From Lewinella sp. LCG006 (GTDB lineage: Bacteria > Bacteroidota > Bacteroidia > Chitinophagales > Saprospiraceae): a stretch of 64,000 nucleotides of DNA. Position 1 is the stretch's first letter; every line of letters begins with the position of its first letter. The notes under the pieces are model-generated. The model worked only from the letters and a program-made list of their open reading frames with translations. It was not told where the DNA came from and searched no databases. A program made the translations under genes and the position numbers. The DNA is taken from the NCBI RefSeq assembly GCF_040784935.1, contig NZ_CP160680.1, positions 2,443,501 to 2,507,500 of the forward strand, in the 5' to 3' direction. Positions 62,967-64,000 of the stretch are shown piece after piece.

Positions 62967-64000
62967 ATGAAAACACTTTCTACTAATCATGACTATGACT
63001 TTATTGTCGCTGGTGCTGGTGCCGCTGGTCGAAGTTTTGTCTACCACTTATTGCAATCCCCATTGAGAGACAGTCGGGTTTTGTTGTTAGATAAAGCATA
63101 CAAAACGGCAGATGACAGAACTTGGAGTTTTTGGGAGGTAGGCGAGGGACCATTCGAAGAAATTGTCCATCATCGTTGGCCTGTACTTTGGTTTTACAAT
63201 AGAGATTTTGCCCGGAAGATGGAGATCGCACCGTTCTCCTATAAAATGATCCTGGCTGCGGATTACTATCGTTATACCAACGAGGCATTTGCGAAAGCAC
63301 CGCAGGTAGAACAGCAGGTAGCCAATATCAAGAACATTAGTAACACGAATGAGGGTGTAGAGGTAGAAACCGATGGCGGGAGTATCAGTGCGAGATGGTG
63401 CATCAATAGTACGGCTCGTCCTGAAATTGATAAAAGCAAAGTAAACTATCTCGACCAACATTTCCGGGGTTGGTTCATTAAGACCAAGCGTCCCGTCTTT
63501 GATCCTGATCAGGCGGTAATGATGGATTTTCGAACGCCGCAGGAAGGAGAGTTTCGTTTTCTTTACGTATTGCCGACGAGTACAACGGAAGCACTCGTAG
63601 AGGTGGCCATCTTTTCCAACCAACATTTGTCTGGAGAAGGTTATGATCGTATTATCCAGAACTACCTTAAGGAGCACTGGCCACAACTGGATGATTACAC
63701 CATCACTCGAACCGAAGCGGGCAATATACCAATGACGGATTTTGAGTTTCCCTTGTTCGATAAGCATATTATTAATGTAGGGATGAGTGGAGGAGATACG
63801 CGTGCATCGACGGGTTACACCTTTATATATATACACCGTAGAATGGAGCGGATCATCAATGGTCTCATTCGCCAACAAGACCCTAGAGTAGGAGATGATT
63901 TTGATCTGCGGCGTCATCGTTTCTACGATAGTGTGATGCTGCGTGTGCTGGAGAAGGATAAATACCCCGGAGCTATGTTGTTTCAGAAATTATTTCAGCG
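62967..64000 (+). CDS. crtY: lycopene cyclase (CrtY type), cut by window end
   Basis: At least 344 codons from the ATG at 62967, with no stop before the window ends. The N-terminus has the FAD/NAD-binding FIVAGAGAAGRSFVYHLL, followed by LDKAYKTADDRTWSFWE, the CrtY signature; NVGMSGGDTRASTGYTFIY lies near residue 270. It cyclises an end of lycopene to a beta-ionone ring. It follows cruF by 23 bases and completes the visible carotenoid operon; a hydroxylase or ketolase gene may lie beyond the edge. A long opposite-strand frame across it is a shadow. Confidence 0.92.
   Translation, partial: MKTLSTNHDYDFIVAGAGAAGRSFVYHLLQSPLRDSRVLLLDKAYKTADDRTWSFWEVGEGPFEEIVHHRWPVLWFYNRDFARKMEIAPFSYKMILAADYYRYTNEAFAKAPQVEQQVANIKNISNTNEGVEVETDGGSISARWCINSTARPEIDKSKVNYLDQHFRGWFIKTKRPVFDPDQAVMMDFRTPQEGEFRFLYVLPTSTTEALVEVAIFSNQHLSGEGYDRIIQNYLKEHWPQLDDYTITRTEAGNIPMTDFEFPLFDKHIINVGMSGGDTRASTGYTFIYIHRRMERIINGLIRQQDPRVGDDFDLRRHRFYDSVMLRVLEKDKYPGAMLFQKLFQ

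Noticed and set aside
63087..63917. 276-codon open frame on the minus strand
   Set aside because: It lies wholly inside crtY, whose FAD motif and family signatures fit the plus strand; it has no recognisable domain.

Overview
The window comes from a Bacteroidota bacterium, most likely class Saprospiria (Lewinella/Haliscomenobacter type). I base this on type IX secretion (T9SS) C-terminal sorting domains on several secreted proteins, a stand-alone GldM-C-like domain, DUF6089, DUF4271, DUF4265 and DUF5916 proteins, few Shine-Dalgarno sequences, promoter -7 boxes of the form TAnnTTTG in front of several genes, and a saproxanthin/flexixanthin-type carotenoid operon at the right edge. I saw no rRNA, tRNA, CRISPR array, transposase or phage gene. 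Most of the window is ordinary chromosome, with palindromic repeats in the intergenic spaces.

Layout. 0-9 kb: membrane polyferredoxin, glycyl-tRNA synthetase, a small cysteine-rich protein, an ECF sigma factor overlapping a membrane protein that looks like a dual-membrane-spanning anti-sigma factor, and a large DUF5916 outer-membrane protein. 9-14.5 kb: a 1363-aa double class III cyclase/STAND ATPase/TPR protein resembling animal soluble adenylyl cyclase in architecture, then a GT2 glycosyltransferase. 14.5-24 kb: T9SS-exported adhesin-like proteins, an all-alpha protein, fused isobutyryl-CoA mutase (IcmF), a lipoprotein and a beta-barrel protein. 24-35 kb: thrS, DUF4265, a GH5 glycanase with a second T9SS protein, a T9SS-tail-only mini-protein, a GCS2-CBS fusion, a lipoprotein and a GldM-C-like protein. 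35-44 kb: M20 peptidase, DUF4271 plus HemD-like protein, CoA-type NUDIX hydrolase, LD-carboxypeptidase and pyruvate kinase. 44-55 kb: acpP-fabF-rnc, SWIM protein, DUF6089 protein, YjbQ, LysE, flippase-like protein, acyltransferase plus LpxK, nucleotidyltransferase. 55-64 kb: small membrane and secreted proteins, gene remnants, a repeat-rich gene-free stretch, pth, then crtI-crtB-cruF-crtY, the last cut by the window end.

Genes that work together: acpP/fabF in fatty-acid synthesis next to rnc; lpxK with a PlsC-like acyltransferase in lipid envelope synthesis; the sigma/anti-sigma pair in envelope sensing; and the carotenoid operon, whose CruF hydratase plus lycopene cyclase predict a monocyclic, 1'-hydroxylated carotenoid.

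The observations I find most worth following are the sigma/anti-sigma pair with a duplicated cytoplasmic helix module and a C-terminal barrel (4355-6395), the soluble-adenylyl-cyclase-like protein whose two cyclase domains have complementary active-site losses (9455-13546), the stand-alone T9SS tail and GldM-C modules, and several families of perfect intergenic palindromes. All calls rest on reading the sequence and recalled family features; no database search was run.
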